A stretch of 64,000 bases of DNA, taken from positions 328,289-392,288 of the forward strand of contig CAJINV010000026.1 in assembly GCA_905178155.1 (NCBI GenBank), given 5' to 3'. The stretch comes from Amoebophrya sp. A120 (taxonomy: Eukaryota; Sar; Dinophyceae; Syndiniales; Amoebophryaceae). This document shows, one piece after another, positions 1 to 11,829 of the stretch. Each line of letters starts with the position of its first letter. The first letter of the stretch is position 1. The notes under the pieces are model-generated. The model did not search any database and was not told the DNA's origin. It saw only the letters and a list, made by a program, of their open reading frames with translations. Both the position numbers and the translations under genes were made by a program.

Positions 1-182
1 GGAGTCGGGGCATGGAAAAGTGCATATCAGCCACTGCGGCCCCTAGCTCTTTACGCCCCACCAGCAGCGTCACAGATACTGCAGCCGACAGCGGCCTACC
101 GCTTGACTGCGTCCTGGCTCATGACAAATCGAACGACATCTCGTTGTCTCGTCCGCTTCATGCATAAAAGTATTTCTGTATT

Positions 183-798
183 TCATTTGTACTTCTGCGC
201 ATCTTCACAGCTCCACAACCTCTCCCAAGACACCGACATAGTTCGCATTCGATAGCTCCGGCGCCTCTTGATGCCCTGCGGGAGCTTCTTGGTCGTCGTG
301 GTGCCGTTCTTCTCCCCATCCTCAATCGGACTGTCCGAGTTCTCCAGAGACTCCCGGATGTTTTGCACGGCGTCATGGTATATCAAATGTAAAAATGTCT
401 GGGTCTGGAATGTTGCCGGGTTTGTCATGCATATTTTGCATGATGTCTGTTATGCATGAACTTGCTGAACCTCCCTGATGCCTATTGCGCATGACAAACG
501 CCCTCCCTGCGTAGCACGAAATGGAGTCCTCTTGCTGGCCATGCAATACAAATCTTTTTGGAATCCAGAGACAGCGTCACAAGTCAGAATCTTCCAGACC
601 CAGACACTTTTGCATTTGATATGGTAGCGGCCTTTCGTCGTAGTGCTCGCGACGGTGGTGGCGAAGGGGGTAAGTGTATGGGAAGCAAAATGGCTGCCTT
701 TCTTCACTAAGAGCTGGAGCTGGGCCTGGTCCTTTCTTCATCAACGCAGAACAAGCAGGACTTGGTCCTCTTGCTTTGAGTAAAGCATTGCAATGCAA
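183..798 (-). CDS. Unrecognised small protein, two exons split by an introner
   Basis: I do not recognise this gene. On the minus strand, an open frame from about 798 to 622 (Pro/Arg/His-rich) is followed, after the introner at 381-621, by an exon from about 380 to 183. That exon reads DAVQNIRESLENSDSPIEDG, then a Thr/Lys stretch, a basic KRRRSYRMR patch, and ends SCEDAQKYK before a stop. The acidic-then-basic profile and the intact frame across the element support coding. The start is uncertain because no clear upstream exon or signal was found, and the exact splice position within the TSD region is ambiguous. It could be the 3' end of a longer gene. No domain or membrane segment is visible. 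Confidence 0.4.
381..621. mobile_element. Introner element, TIR family 1
   Basis: 241-bp element with TIRs starting TATCAAATG and ending CATTTGATA. The 5-bp TSD TGGTA is at 376-380 and 622-626. The inner TIR carries the GTCTGGGTCTGGAA word shared by all family 1 copies. Confidence 0.9.
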
Positions 799-908
799 TA
801 AAGTCCACTCGTGTACTGTAAGGCGAGTCTCTCAGCGTCAACTTCGCATCACCTCCTCCCAGAGCTCGGCTAGGTAGTTCTCATGATGAAAGTCAACTTT
901 TTTCAACT

Positions 909-2979
909 CCTAGAAGTTCCCATGCTTCCCGCAAAAGTCCACGATGTTCGTTTTGTTGGCGCTGGTCAGGCAGAGTGGACACGAGGAGTTCAGCCCGATG
1001 GTAAAGTTCCCGCACTCTTTGCCGCCGACAGAGGTGCTACTACTGCAGGCGCCATTGGAGGCGGTTCTCGAATGGTTTATCTGTGAAAGGGTTTCAGTCT
1101 AATGAAGAGCGCGCAAAATTGCATGCCACAAATATGCTCGTCCTGCTACGGAAGTATCGAGTCCTGCATTGCAAATTGCTAAAATGTCGACCAGCATTTA
1201 AGTGACGCGCGCGCTTACGTGAGTATGAGCTAAGTGTTGCAAAAGAGCGCAGTTTCTTTTAGTTGTTGCTTGCCACAGAACAAAACTTCTGCTCTAGGAA
1301 GGCCACAGAAAGCATCTAACTACATGCACAGATGAAGAAGATTAGGAGTCAAAGCGTACCATCTCCAGGGACAAGCTCTGCTGCACCTGCGGCATTGTCG
1401 CGCTCGAGAAACAAGTTCGCGGAAGTCCGGTGGTCGGGTCCGTTCCTGCGCCCGCCGCCGTAGCACACGCACCTCCCGGGGCGGTCGAGTTCCCAGCGTA
1501 TCCATCCGGAACCTCGAAACAAATTCGAATGCTGATCAATTGTGTCTGCCGTCTCTGAATAGAAAGCCCAAAGGAGTGCGCGAGGCTTTCCCTCTTAGTT
1601 ACTCAGACGCGCCTCGGCCATGCAGAGAAAGATTCACAAAGGGTTGCCTGATTTGGTTCGAGGCTTCGAATGGATACAGTTTGCGGAACCGCCGCCGCAG
1701 CTTGGATCTGGTCGTAGTACGAAAATGCCACGATCGTCGCGCCGATAACCCCGAGTATGAGTGCGGCGCTGACCAGCCCTGCTACGGTGAGCGGCGTGCA
1801 CCTGCTATCCTCAGCAAAAACTTCTCTGCCCCATAGCCGACTTCGGACCTCTACATAATCACAAAGACAGAAATTGCGGGAGTCACCACGCATCACAATT
1901 CATCCTCTGGCTTTTTGTAGTGCAGGTTAGCAAGGAAAGCCGCATCACAAATCCGTCGCCTTATCCTGTTTAAGCATTACAAATGCCAGAACTCGACTGG
2001 AAATGACTGTCATGGGGATGCGGATTACGAGTCTTATTGCCTTTGCAAATCTGCATAACAACTTTGGGGCGGGGAAGTTTTTCCTCAGGATGCTTGCGCT
2101 GCGATTCTTTTCTCGTTGTTGCGAGACGATCCTCCAGTTCGGGAATCTTAGTGCCGTTCTTTGCATCTCTCACCTCCTGCTTCAGCGCCTTCAGCTGGGC
2201 GGCTCTTATGTTCGTGTAGTTGTTTTCCCACTCTTTTTGCGCGTCAGTGAGCTTCGGCGGTGGACCCGGACGCAAGGTATGCAGACGACACGCACTGGCT
2301 TAGCAGTTACGAGACCCGCCGGGCCATGTTTTCTTTCTTCGTGATGACAAACGGCCCAGCACAAGGCTGGGTTTTCTGACCGAAACACAGAAAAAACAGC
2401 GGGAAGACGATCAATCCCTGCCCATATTCATTTATCGACCCGCTGCAAATATGTCCGGATCTGGGAAATTGCGAGACTTGTCATGCTAGTCTGGCCCCTT
2501 GCTTGACATGCAGGCGCGCCGCTTCTCATACGGAATACACAACACAAAAACACTAAAAAATACGCTATGACTGGCGGCGCACTACAGTGCGTCTATTAGT
2601 CAGTGACCTGCGTCACAACATTCCAGACACAGACATATTCGCAACCCATATTACTCCACAAGCGGCACTAGGGTCAGTCAGTAGCCATCACGAAGCCAGC
2701 CGACGACTATGATCCGTCGGCGCCGGTAGGTGGCGCAGGAAAATAGTGGCCAGGCGTTCAGAGTGCAAAGCCTCGACGCAAATGCAACCAGCGCGCTCTC
2801 GTCTGGTACGTGCCCAGGTCCTTGACCTCCTGGTCGTAGTCTCTTCTGGGCCTGTGCGCGGGGTTGCTGTGTGCTGTTTCCGGTGCTCGCAGTGTGTCCT
2901 TCACGCCTTTGGCCAGCTTCTTCATAGCTGTGGCCATTTTCGTCGAAGAAGAAACTGAGGCCATTTTTACGGTTCTCAT
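909..2979 (-). CDS. Coiled-coil type II membrane protein with Cys-rich C-terminus
   Basis: Reconstructed minus-strand gene that I do not recognise. ATG at 2977-2979 opens a basic N-terminus (MRTVKMASVSSSTKMATAMK). An exon around 2275-2092 is a charged coiled coil (TDAQKEWENNYTNIRAAQLK onward). An exon around 1805-1630 holds one membrane helix (LTVAGLVSAALILGVIGATI). An exon around 1530-1345 contains an N-glycosylation-type NST and two Cys. The last exon (about 1083-909) is rich in Cys and NxS/T sites (GKECGNFTIGLNSSCPLC) and stops at 909-911. The order charged N-terminus, coiled coil, helix, Cys/N-glycan region suggests type II topology. Introners lie at 1806-2091 and 2434-2650. The other exon joins were not resolved base by base, so the exons could belong to two genes. 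Confidence 0.5.
1806..2091. mobile_element. Introner element, TIR family 5
   Basis: TIRs TATCCTCAGCAAAAACTTC and its near-complement ending GAAGTTTTTCCTCAGGAT. It lies between the coiled-coil exon and the membrane-helix exon. Flanks CCTGC and CTTGC resemble a diverged TSD. Confidence 0.75.
2434..2650. mobile_element. Degenerate introner, TIR family 1b
   Basis: Left end TATCGACCCGCTGCAAATAT followed by GTCCGGATCTGG. The right end contains TTCCAGACACAGACATATT. Clearly related to family 1 but diverged, with no clean TSD. Confidence 0.6.
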
Positions 2980-3299
2980 CGCGAGGCGCCTCAGTTGCTT
3001 ACTAGTGTTGAGGATGTTTGTGCTGCCGGGATTGAGCTAGTGGCAGGCAAGTGGCCCCGCCTGGCGTTCTCCGGGGGGACCCGGGCAGGCCTTGGCCTCA
3101 GCTCTCTCACTTTGCCGCGCGTGTCTCGGCGCGGGCCTTCTCTCTTTGGGGACAGGCGAAACACGCACACACGTGCGCCCACACAACAATGCTGCGCGCT
3201 GAGTACTAGTGGGGCCGGCCTGCTGCCGCTTTCTACATGCTGGCAAGGCCCCCACGCTGGTGGGGCCTAGGGTGGCGACGCAATGCAGGGAAGCCACTG

Positions 3300-5600
3300 G
3301 CGGCCCACTCGGCACGGCTGCAGTTGCCTGCGGAGAAGGCCGCCGCACAGGGGGAAGGCGCCTGGCCACGTGGGCGCGCCCCAAAATCTGAAGCAGGAAA
3401 GCCACAGACCCAACACGAAAAAACGCGAAGCCCAAAAACGGCGAAAACGTAGCAAAACAAAAGGCCGCGGGCCCGGCCACGTTTCGAAGGGTGGGGAACC
3501 GAAACAAGAAACACACGCAAAGAAAGCCCACAAAGCTGCGAAACAAGCGGAGGCCCGGGAAGGCGCACGGGGCAGGGGCCTCGCCACGAAAGCAGGCACC
3601 AAAACCAGGAGCACGGGGGCAGCAACTTCCGCACGAGGGGGCACCGGCCCGCAAAACCAAAAAAGCAGCAGAAAACGCACGAACGAGCGAACGCAGGAAG
3701 AAGGCCGCAGGCCTGGCCGCGTTTCGGCAGATGGAGAACGAACAGAGCGCCGCGCGCAGGGCGCCAGGGTTCGCATGGCTACGAAATAAGAAAAACCACG
3801 AGAGGGCGCCGCGGGGAGAGAACCCGCCAGAAAGGAAGTTGCCAAAACCCGGAACACAAGAGACGCAACGCGCGCCAACACGAGAAAAAGCGCGCGAAGC
3901 CGAAAAACGGCAGGAATTTGACAAGACAGGCTCTGCAGAAAGTCCGCGGGCGTGGCCGCATTTCGGCAGACGGAGAAGAAGAAAACTGCGCGCGCAGAGA
4001 GTTCAAAGGGCGACAAAACAAACAAAAACCACGAGAAACCGCACGGGAGAGAGATCCCGCCAAGAAAGAAGACGCCAAAACCCGGAACACAAAAGCGGCA
4101 ACANNNNNNNNNNNNNNNNNNNNNNNNNNNNNNNNNNNNNNNNNNNNNNNNNNNNNNNNNNNNNNNNNNNNNNNNNNNNNNNNNNNNNNNNNNNNNNNNN
4201 NNNGCGCGCAGAGAGTTCACAGAACGACAAAACAGGCAAAAACTACGAGAAACCGCACGGGAGGGAGATCCCGCCAAAAAAGAAGACGCCAAAACCCGGA
4301 ACACAAAAGCGGCAACTTCAACAGGAGAAAAAGCGAAGCCGAAAAACGGCAGGAATTTGAGAAAACAGGCTCTGCAGAAAGTCCGCGGGTGTGGGCGCAT
4401 TTCGGCAGACGGAGAAGAAAAAAATCGCGCGCGCAGAGAGTTCACAGAACGACAAAACAAGCAAAAACCACGAGAAGCCGCACGGGAGGGAGATCCCACC
4501 AAGAAAGAAGACGCCAAAACCCGGAACACAAAAGCGGCACGGCCAACACGGGAAAAAGCGAAGCCGAAAAACGTCAGGAATTTGACAAAACAGGCTCTGC
4601 AGAAAGTCCGCGGGTGTGGCCACATTTCGGCAGAAGGAGAAGAAAAAAACCGCGCGGGAGGGAGATCCCGCCAAGGGAGAAGACACCAAAACCCGGAACA
4701 CAAAAGCGGCAACGCCAAAACCAACGGGAAATAGCGAAGGCGGAAAACGGCAGGAATTTGGGAAAACAGGCTCTGCAGAGAGTCCGCGGGTGCGGGCGCA
4801 TTTCGGCAGACGGAGAAGAAAAAAATCGCGCGCGCAGAGAGTTCACAGAACGACAAAACAAGCAAAAACCACGAGAAACCGCACGGGAGGGGGATCCCGT
4901 TAAGAAAGAAGACGCCAAAACCCGGAACACAAAAGCGGCAACTTCTACACGGGAAAAAACGAAGGCGGGAAACGGCAGGAATTTGAGAAAACAGGCCCAG
5001 CAGAAAGTCCGCGGGTGTGGCCGCATTTCGCCAGACGGAGAAGAAAAAAACTGCGCGCGCAGAATGAAAGTTCGCAGGGCGGCGAAACAAGCAGGACCCC
5101 GAGAAAAGAAACACACGGGAGGGGGGTCCGTCGGTCCCTCCCCAGCAAGAAAACACACCCCGCAGAACGGCGGCCCGCGAAGGAATGCGGCAGCATTGCG
5201 GCGGGCGGGGGGGAAAAAAATCGCAAGCGCAGAGAATTCACAATCAAAACGGCGAATCAAGCAAGGAAAACCACAAGAAGGCACACGGGGGGGGGGCTCC
5301 ACCAAGAAAGAACGAAGGCGCCAAAACCTGCGGCGCGGGGTCGACGACTTCAAACGGGAGAGGGACGACAGAAATTTGGCAAAGCGCACAAAAAAAGAAC
5401 GAAGGCCCCCGGGTGCGGCCGCGTTTCATTCTCTCGGCAGAGAGACGGAGAAGAGAAAGGGCCTGACGCGCAGAAGGTTCGCGGAACTGCCTGCGAAACA
5501 AAAAGAGGCCCGGGAAAACACACGGGGGAGAGATCCCACCAAGAAAGGGGGCGCCACAAGAAACCTGGAACGCGCTGGCGACAGCTGAAGCACGGGAAAA
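3300..5600. repeat. GC-rich tandem repeat array, unit about 222-225 bp, with assembly gap
   Basis: A unit containing CGGCAGGAATTTGA, TTTCGGCAGACGGAGAAG and CCAAAACCCGGAACACAAAA recurs near 3,909, 4,347, 4,571, 4,749 and 4,974. Spacing is about 222-225 bp; one unit is shortened by about 45 bp. More degenerate copies extend outward on both sides. Long open frames appear in several frames on both strands, as expected for GC-rich repeats without stops, and none is convincing as a gene. The 100-N gap falls inside the array, so the true copy number is unknown. Confidence 0.85.
4104..4203. other. Assembly gap, 100 N
   Basis: A run of exactly 100 N inside the ~222-bp tandem array. This looks like a fixed-length scaffold gap where the repeat could not be assembled, not a measured distance. 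Confidence 0.98.
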
Positions 5601-7890
5601 CGGGCCGGGCAGCAGCAAAACCCGCGGCCGGGTCGGTAGGGCGCGCCCATGCTTGGGGGCGCGCAGGCTGGGCGCCGGGGCTTGGTTCGTTGCTTGGCGA
5701 AAGCGGCGCAGGGAAAACAGCGAAGGGCGCGCGGAAAAGCGAGCCCAGCTTCCCGGGGCCCGCCAAGGCAGTTGCTTCGCTGCGGGGCTTGGCCAGGGTG
5801 CGGGGGTTTGGAATGAGAGAGGCAGAGGCGCCCCCGGCGCGGCGGGCTACAAACCTGCAGGGCAACCCAAAGCCCGAGGGCGCCGGGCCCTTCCCGCTTT
5901 CCTGCTGGCCGGCTCCCCCACTCTTGATCGGCCGTCGGCATGCGTTTTGCGCGCCCGTTGCGATGGGGCGCAGCCGAGGCAGGGGCGGGGCGCGTAGCTC
6001 CGCCCAATAGGCTTCCAGCTAGGGCGCGACGGGGTCTCGCGGTGAGCATAATAGCTTTGCGCGCGTCTTTTTTCAAATTTCGCCACCTGGCCCCCGAGCG
6101 CCGCTGGCCAGTGGAAAAAGGCGGCAGTGCACGCAGGGCGCCACGCGTGCGCTCTGCAACAGAAGCGAAAAAAACAATCCAGCCGCCCCGGCGTCATCAA
6201 TGCGCAAACTTTGCCGAATATTGCGACGGGCTGCTAGCTTCGTGGCGCTTGTTCGTGTGTGAATGGGCGGGCGCCTGGGCACTGGTTTGCATGGATGCCC
6301 AGGATGGCCTAGCTCTGGCGCGCAAGTGGGGTCCCAGCAATAGTAGGCGAATGCGGGCGCCCGGGCGTGCTACACTTCTTTAACCGAAGCCATGGAGGGC
6401 GAAGACGGTGCAACGCAATTGCCCCAGCGCGCAATACCTCCAGCGCGCCGGGGCATCCATGCCAGCTGGTCTTTTGTGTTGGGATTTACTTCGCCGACGG
6501 CCTTAGGCGCTTCTCCCGCCTCGTCGTGGGTGCTATCATATCTGCGACAACACGCGGCGCGCAGGCTTTCGGCCTTAGCTAGGCCCTTTTACATATTGCA
6601 GGCGTCTGTCTAGAAGAAACCTAGGGCAATATCATTAGCCACCCTTCTGTAGCGCTCGCACTTCGTTCGAGTAGCATTCCCGGGAACAAAATAAGAGCCA
6701 GCCGCCTCGGCTCTTGCGTCTTTGCTCTAGCTGTGGTCACTGGCGATGAAGTGCGCGCGCAAGTGTGCGCGTTTTTGGTGATGATTCAAATCGTCTCGGC
6801 GTTCAGCCTTACATTGTCATTACATCGCCTTCTGTTCTTTTTCTCCCCTGTAAGTAATCTCGTTAGCTGTTGGATTGGGGTTTGCTCACTCTCAAAAGAC
6901 GCCGCGGAAGAAGTGCTTTCGTTTCTGTGCGCATCTTCGATATTCGCAAATCAGGAGACATCCGCGTCCACCCTGGCGATCGGCGTGTCAGGCGAGTTGT
7001 TATTCCGACCGGGTTTGCCAGAGTGTGTCTATTGCTATGAGTAGTAAAAAAAATCCCAGTTGTCACCACGCCATGTGGTCCAAAGATGCATGAATGTTCT
7101 GGGCCGGTTTTTTTCTGCGAGATTTCAGGCTCCGCTGGCGGGCGAAGGCGTGTTTTCAATGCATTTCTGGCAGAACAATCTCCCTGGCAGTAAATTTTCG
7201 ACCACGGCGTGCTGCGGCAAACATCAGCATCTGGCAAAAAACGCACCGCCGGAACATTTTATACAAAAATCTATAGTCTAATACCTATAGGGCATTTTTG
7301 GACATCAGTGGCAATGTGAAAAATGAAGTACCAAGTGGATAGCTTCGCTCTGCTGTGCCTCTGTCAGGTTTGGGTGCAGGAAGCGGGGCAGCGTCCATAC
7401 AAAACCTATCGGGCACACGGGACTTCCCTCCTTTTTCTCTTCTCTGTGCAGTTGTGGGGGGAAGCTTTTTTTTTGCATTGATGGCACTGAAAAGTTGAAC
7501 CGGCATGATATGCAATTCGGTGCTTGAGGTCTTACGCTTGCTCTGGTCGGAACAAAATCCAAATTGAAATGCAAACCAAAAAAAAAAATGCAAGCCGCGA
7601 ATCGGTTTTGGTAGGATACTTAAGGTCGAAGAAGCTTGGATCGCCTGCCCGATCGGCGGATTCACTTTGTCTAGTATGCGCTGTTTGGTTCTATGCACAG
7701 CTAACTTATCATCTAGGTGTCTGGTCAGATGACGTCGACCTTGACATCTGTAAATCCAAATAGAACTTCTACAGCGTCAAAATAAACGACTTCGGGTGGC
7801 GCGGGGAGGCCGGGTGTATCAAGTCAGAAACCTGTAATGGATACGGACTCGACGAAAACCATCTTACTGAACGTCTACGCTTTTTGACAC
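5600..7890. other. Non-coding stretch: GC-rich tail, then mixed composition
   Basis: 5,600-6,600 continues the GC-rich composition of the array without a recognisable repeat period. 6,600-7,890 has ordinary composition. Open frames here (for example minus 7698-7285) are short, start at non-ATG codons or lack biased content. I see no supportable gene. Confidence 0.5.
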
Positions 7891-7901
7891 CTAAGCTATA
7901 A

Positions 7902-8147
7902 TATCAAATGCAAACGTGTTTGGGTCTGGAAGAATGCAAGATTTGTCATGCATATTTCTCATGACCCATGATTGTCTGTGATGTATGCTCTACTAGCATC
8001 ACAGATTTTTGGAACCCTTCCTGTTGGTCCCTCCGCATGAGAAATGCACTGTCCGTGTAGCAAAAACTGCAATACAAACTTTCTTAGAGTCCAAGAACAG
8101 CGTGACAAGTTGCAATCTTCTAGACCCAGACACTTTTGCAGTTGATA
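7902..8147. mobile_element. Introner element, TIR family 1
   Basis: TATCAAATGCAAACGTG left end and CACTTTTGCAGTTGATA right end. 5-bp TSD TATAA at 7897-7901 and 8148-8152. Sits at the 3' end of the coiled-coil/TM gene on the minus strand. Confidence 0.9.
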
Positions 8148-10208
8148 TATAAGCTTGCTGCAGCATAGCTTGTTTTTATTTCGTTCGCCACGTGCTGTTT
8201 GACTGCTGCCGGTGCTGCGTCGGGTCCCGGGTAATCGTCTTTCGCGTCGTCAAGGTCGTGCCGACTGTTACCATCGTCCAGTGCATATCCTGGAGAGACT
8301 TGCCTGGTCCAATAAAAGAAGTTCATGGCTTGTCACGACCTCTTGGTGTTCTCGTTGTGGTGACCTTGTGTATTACTAAGTCCGTTCCTTTATGCAGCAA
8401 ATAGCACTCCTTCCTTTATGCAAATGCAATTTCTCCATGCGAACACGACTTGTTGGAGGCGCGCGGAAATCTGTGGGCCCGAAGACCGGCGGCACAAAAA
8501 CACAAGCACTGCAATTTCGCTGATGCAAGCAAGTTTACAGGCAATATGACCCAGATGACGTCCAGTCCATCGTCCAGCAAGGAAAAAGTGGTCTCCCGGG
8601 TGGTAGATACAGAGGAAAAACACCGTGAGCGCATGACTAAAATATGGCACTGCAGGCCGTTCTGCAATTCTGCATTACAGATTTGATGCGTGACGGAATC
8701 TTCTTGCGCATGAAAGTTTCAAGCTGCCACAGCTTTTATTGGAGTAGCAGTGCTAAATCAATAAACGTGGCGCACATACGTGCTCATACGTTCTGGATCA
8801 GTTCCTGGCTACAAAGCAGATCAAGCCACAGCTTTCCGTTGCCCCATTGGGATTGCACCTGCCGGTTGGTTCTTCGATCGGCGCGTCCCTTGTTGGCAGA
8901 GCGAGGTCCCAGGGCGTGGCGGTCCAGCAGTTCCTCGAGGCGATGACGAGCAAGAAGAGGACCAAAACTACGCTCGGTACGCAGAGTCCTATGTTTCGGC
9001 AAGACGCGCCAGGGGCTCTACCACCCGCGGTCGGGGGCGCCTGCGGTCCTTGCGTCGGGGAGTTCGCGGTGTTTGACATGCTGGCCTCCTCGGGCCGGTC
9101 TCGATTGCCCATGCGTTGGTCTGCGTCGGGTGATGCACTCCAAAGGCCGGTCGTCGAGTTGGTGACCTTGTTCGCTACGTTTGCTGCGGTTGCGAGGCCT
9201 CTGGTCGCCGCGGTTTCTTTCGTGTCGACGGCTGACCCGGGTGCGAGATCCGATTTGCTGTTCGCGTCGACGACGGTCATCAAGTTCTCGACTTTGTTCT
9301 TGCCGATACGGTCGTGTATGGGATTTAAAGTAGTATAATTTCCACGAAGGAGGTCACAGCTGGGTCACAGTCTTGCTTTTTGCAACCAATAATTCACATC
9401 ATGACATCAAGTGTACTAACAGAAGCTGTCACAGCTGCACTGGCGAAGGAACTTGTGGTCTCCTCGGATGGAAACATACACGATTCGTCGATGCCATAGT
9501 CCGCGCCATCTGCTCGGTGGTGACGAAGGCCGCGGTCTTTGCGCTGATCGTCTGCTCCATTTGTTCCGCTGTCACAAATTTCGCCGTCGAGCTGCCGACT
9601 TCCGCTGCGACCTGGTCTTTTGACACCAGGTTGCTGGTGCCCTCCGCTATCTTTTTGTCGACGTCAGCGGGGGTCGCAAACTTCGAGTCCAACAGCGCGA
9701 ACTGCTGCTCCAGATCCGGTTTCGACACAAAATTTCCATTGGTTATTTGCGACGCAAGGTCGTCGATGCGTCCGACGAGGGCCGTCGTTTCCGCAGCGAT
9801 GTCCTTCTGGAACTTGTCGAACGATTCCTGCTGCGCGCCGACGAACTCCTGCTGCCCCTTCCGCAGTGCCGCGTCGTTGTTTAGGTGTTCTTCCTGCAGG
9901 CCGTCGAGTGCCTTTCTGTTTTCATCCCGCAGCGACCGCTCCAAGTGGGTTACGGTATCTTCTAACGATTGGCGCAACTGGTCCACTATCCTGGTCTCGG
10001 CCGTGTTTATCTTGCTGTCGTGCCACGCCTGGAAGTCTTCTCGGATGTTCTTGGATATCTCCACCTCCCTGGTGCCGAGTTCCTGCAACAGCTCCTCTTT
10101 CACCACGTTGATACGGGCATCGAAGGTTGCCCTGTCCTCGCTGGCTCCGTCCGTTCCGCCACTTGCGGAGCCGGTTGCTCCTGGAACGCCGGCTCCGGCG
10201 GTCGCCAT
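8148..10208 (-). CDS. Coiled-coil protein with one membrane segment
   Basis: I do not recognise the family. ATG at 10206-10208 starts MATAGAGVPGATGSASGG. A long charged coiled coil of about 230 residues follows, rich in Glu/Gln/Lys/Asp, with stretches such as RQSLEDT, SFDKFQKDIAAETTALVG and repeated FVTxEQM units. A likely GT donor lies near 9,478. The next exon (about 9310-8800) has a polar Ser/Thr/Pro part, one strong helix (LCVPSVVLVLFLLVIASRNC) and a short Cys-containing tail. A third exon around 8320-8148 is acidic (LDDGNSRHDLDDAKDDYPG) and ends close to the introner at 7902-8147. The layout implies a type II protein with a large cytoplasmic coiled coil, like the gene at 0.9-3.0 kb. The last exon join is uncertain. 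Confidence 0.6.
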
Positions 10209-10559
10209 TCCCAGGCGCTGCTTGAGTTGGCTGCAGCAAGAGTGGCGGCGTGTCCTACCTACGCCTCTTTGTATGAAATTGCAAAACTCCCCCTCCGACT
10301 CCATTGCAAATGTAAAGGCAGAACTCGAATGCTAGTTGGTCTTGCGCGTCAGGCACAACAGCTTGCGTGACAAATTACAGCACCCCAAGCAAAACGCTTG
10401 CCCATCTCTCGCGGAACTGCAGTGCTGCAACAGCGTTTGTCTCTCGTATCCTTTTCGCCATGCTTGTTGAAGGACCTGGATGGGCTGTTTTGCATTCTCA
10501 TGCCCTTTCGTCAGATGCGGTCAGGCGGACAGAGGGCGCCGGGCTTTTTCGTTAAAATC

Positions 10560-11750
10560 ATGCTGAAAATCTGCTAAAAATTTTTTTGCCCTACCAAGAC
10601 ACGCGCCAGATGCGCGAACGCCAACAAAATGGGGCAGCGGCCCCTTCTGGCCCCGGCCCGAGGGAAAGCGGGGCAACCGGGGCCGAAGGCCGTCCTCTTC
10701 CCCTCCTAAAAACCCGCCCAAGCCCGACTGTGCGCCACCCGCCAAGCGGACACGGCAAACACGCCAGGAACCAGACTGGGGGCCAACCGGACCGAGAAGG
10801 ATACAAAAAGACAACGCGGGGCGAGCTTTCGCGCAATTCGCCGGAACCCCAAATGGCCAAAGGCGCAGAACCAACCCACCGCGGCCTGCGGCGGACCTTG
10901 CGAAACACCCACACCCGCGTGGGGCCCGAAGCACTGAATCGCCCCCCCTTTCCCAAGGGATGGGGGGGGCGGCGGAATTGCTAAACTTCTGCTAATTCTC
11001 TGCTAATTCAGTGCTAATTCCAGTGGTACTACACCGGAAATCGGAGCCCCGACGCGAAGTCTTCGTCTGCTAAAATGTCTGCTAAAGTGGTTGCTAAAAT
11101 CATTGCTAATTTTCTGCTAAAATGCAAAACCCAACAAAACGCTCCCATTTTGAAGGGTCAGGCATTTTAGCAGCAGAATTAGCAATGCGTTTAGCAGCCC
11201 AAGTAGCGATTTTAGCAGTACCCAAAAATGGCAACTCCGGAGCCAACTCCGGTAGGTTTTCCGACCCCTGTCGGAGGTCCGGATGCCCCCTCCCGAAACC
11301 AGAAAAGAGCCCAGCCGAAAATAAGCAAGATCGCCTTCCGGCGCGAAATCTTCAACAACCGAAGTCGGCCGATGGAGATTTCTTTCCGGAGCTGCGCATC
11401 TTGCAGGTTTTCCAAGGTCCTGCGAGATTGCCTGGGGCGGAGGGCGAAGGCGTGGCGAAGAGGCGCGGCGCCCCAACGAAGGCTTCCACGCCTTCGCCGC
11501 GGTTCCCCCCAAGCCCGCCGCCAGAAATTACAGGAAGGAAAACCGGCGGCACCCGCCGAAGCAAAAAAGACAGGGCCAAGGGGGCAGGCCCTGGGAGTTC
11601 TATGCGCCGGCCGGCATCTTTCAAGAGCCTGCGGGGGGCGCAAAGAAAAAGCACGCGGGCCGGCTTGGGAACCAGCAGAACGACGCCGGGGGGTCGGTCT
11701 TTTTCTTTTAGCAGTTTTTTAGCCTTTTTTAAGCGGGAAAATCCGGCGGC
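10560..11750. repeat. GC-rich block with clustered GCTAA motifs
   Basis: A compositionally distinct block with no convincing gene. CTGCTAAAAATTTTTTT near the left edge (about 10,574) and TTTTAGCAGTTTTTTAGCC near the right edge (about 11,704) are roughly complementary, so the block may be a ~1.15-kb element with inverted ends. Inside, 10,979-11,116 carries nine GCTAA pentamers in one orientation and 11,162-11,219 carries the reverse. Confidence 0.5.
11066..11219. repeat. Imperfect palindrome built from GCTAA motifs
   Basis: The left arm (about 11,066-11,126) ends CTGCTAAAATGC. The right arm (about 11,162-11,219) starts GCATTTTAGCAG. The innermost 25 bp pair almost perfectly and pairing continues outward with mismatches. 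The loop is about 36 bp. A large hairpin or cruciform is possible; no function is visible. Confidence 0.75.
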
Positions 11751-11829
11751 ATGTGTCCGCCTGAATGCGGTGTCACGAACTGCGCATGTATGTCTGTGCG
11801 TGTCTAGGAAGTAGATGCAGAAAAGAAGT

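Noticed and set aside
3037-6076. Long open frames on both strands in the GC-rich array, up to 629 codons
   Set aside because: They span the N gap and tandem units, overlap each other in several frames, and have Arg/Lys-rich or Phe/Cys-rich content typical of translated GC-rich repeats.
7285-7698. 137-codon minus-strand frame
   Set aside because: The start is not a convincing ATG, there are no neighbouring exons, and the composition is unremarkable.
9373-10335. 320-codon plus-strand frame
   Set aside because: It is the antisense shadow of the coiled-coil gene at 8.1-10.2 kb, whose minus frame shows heptads and biased composition.
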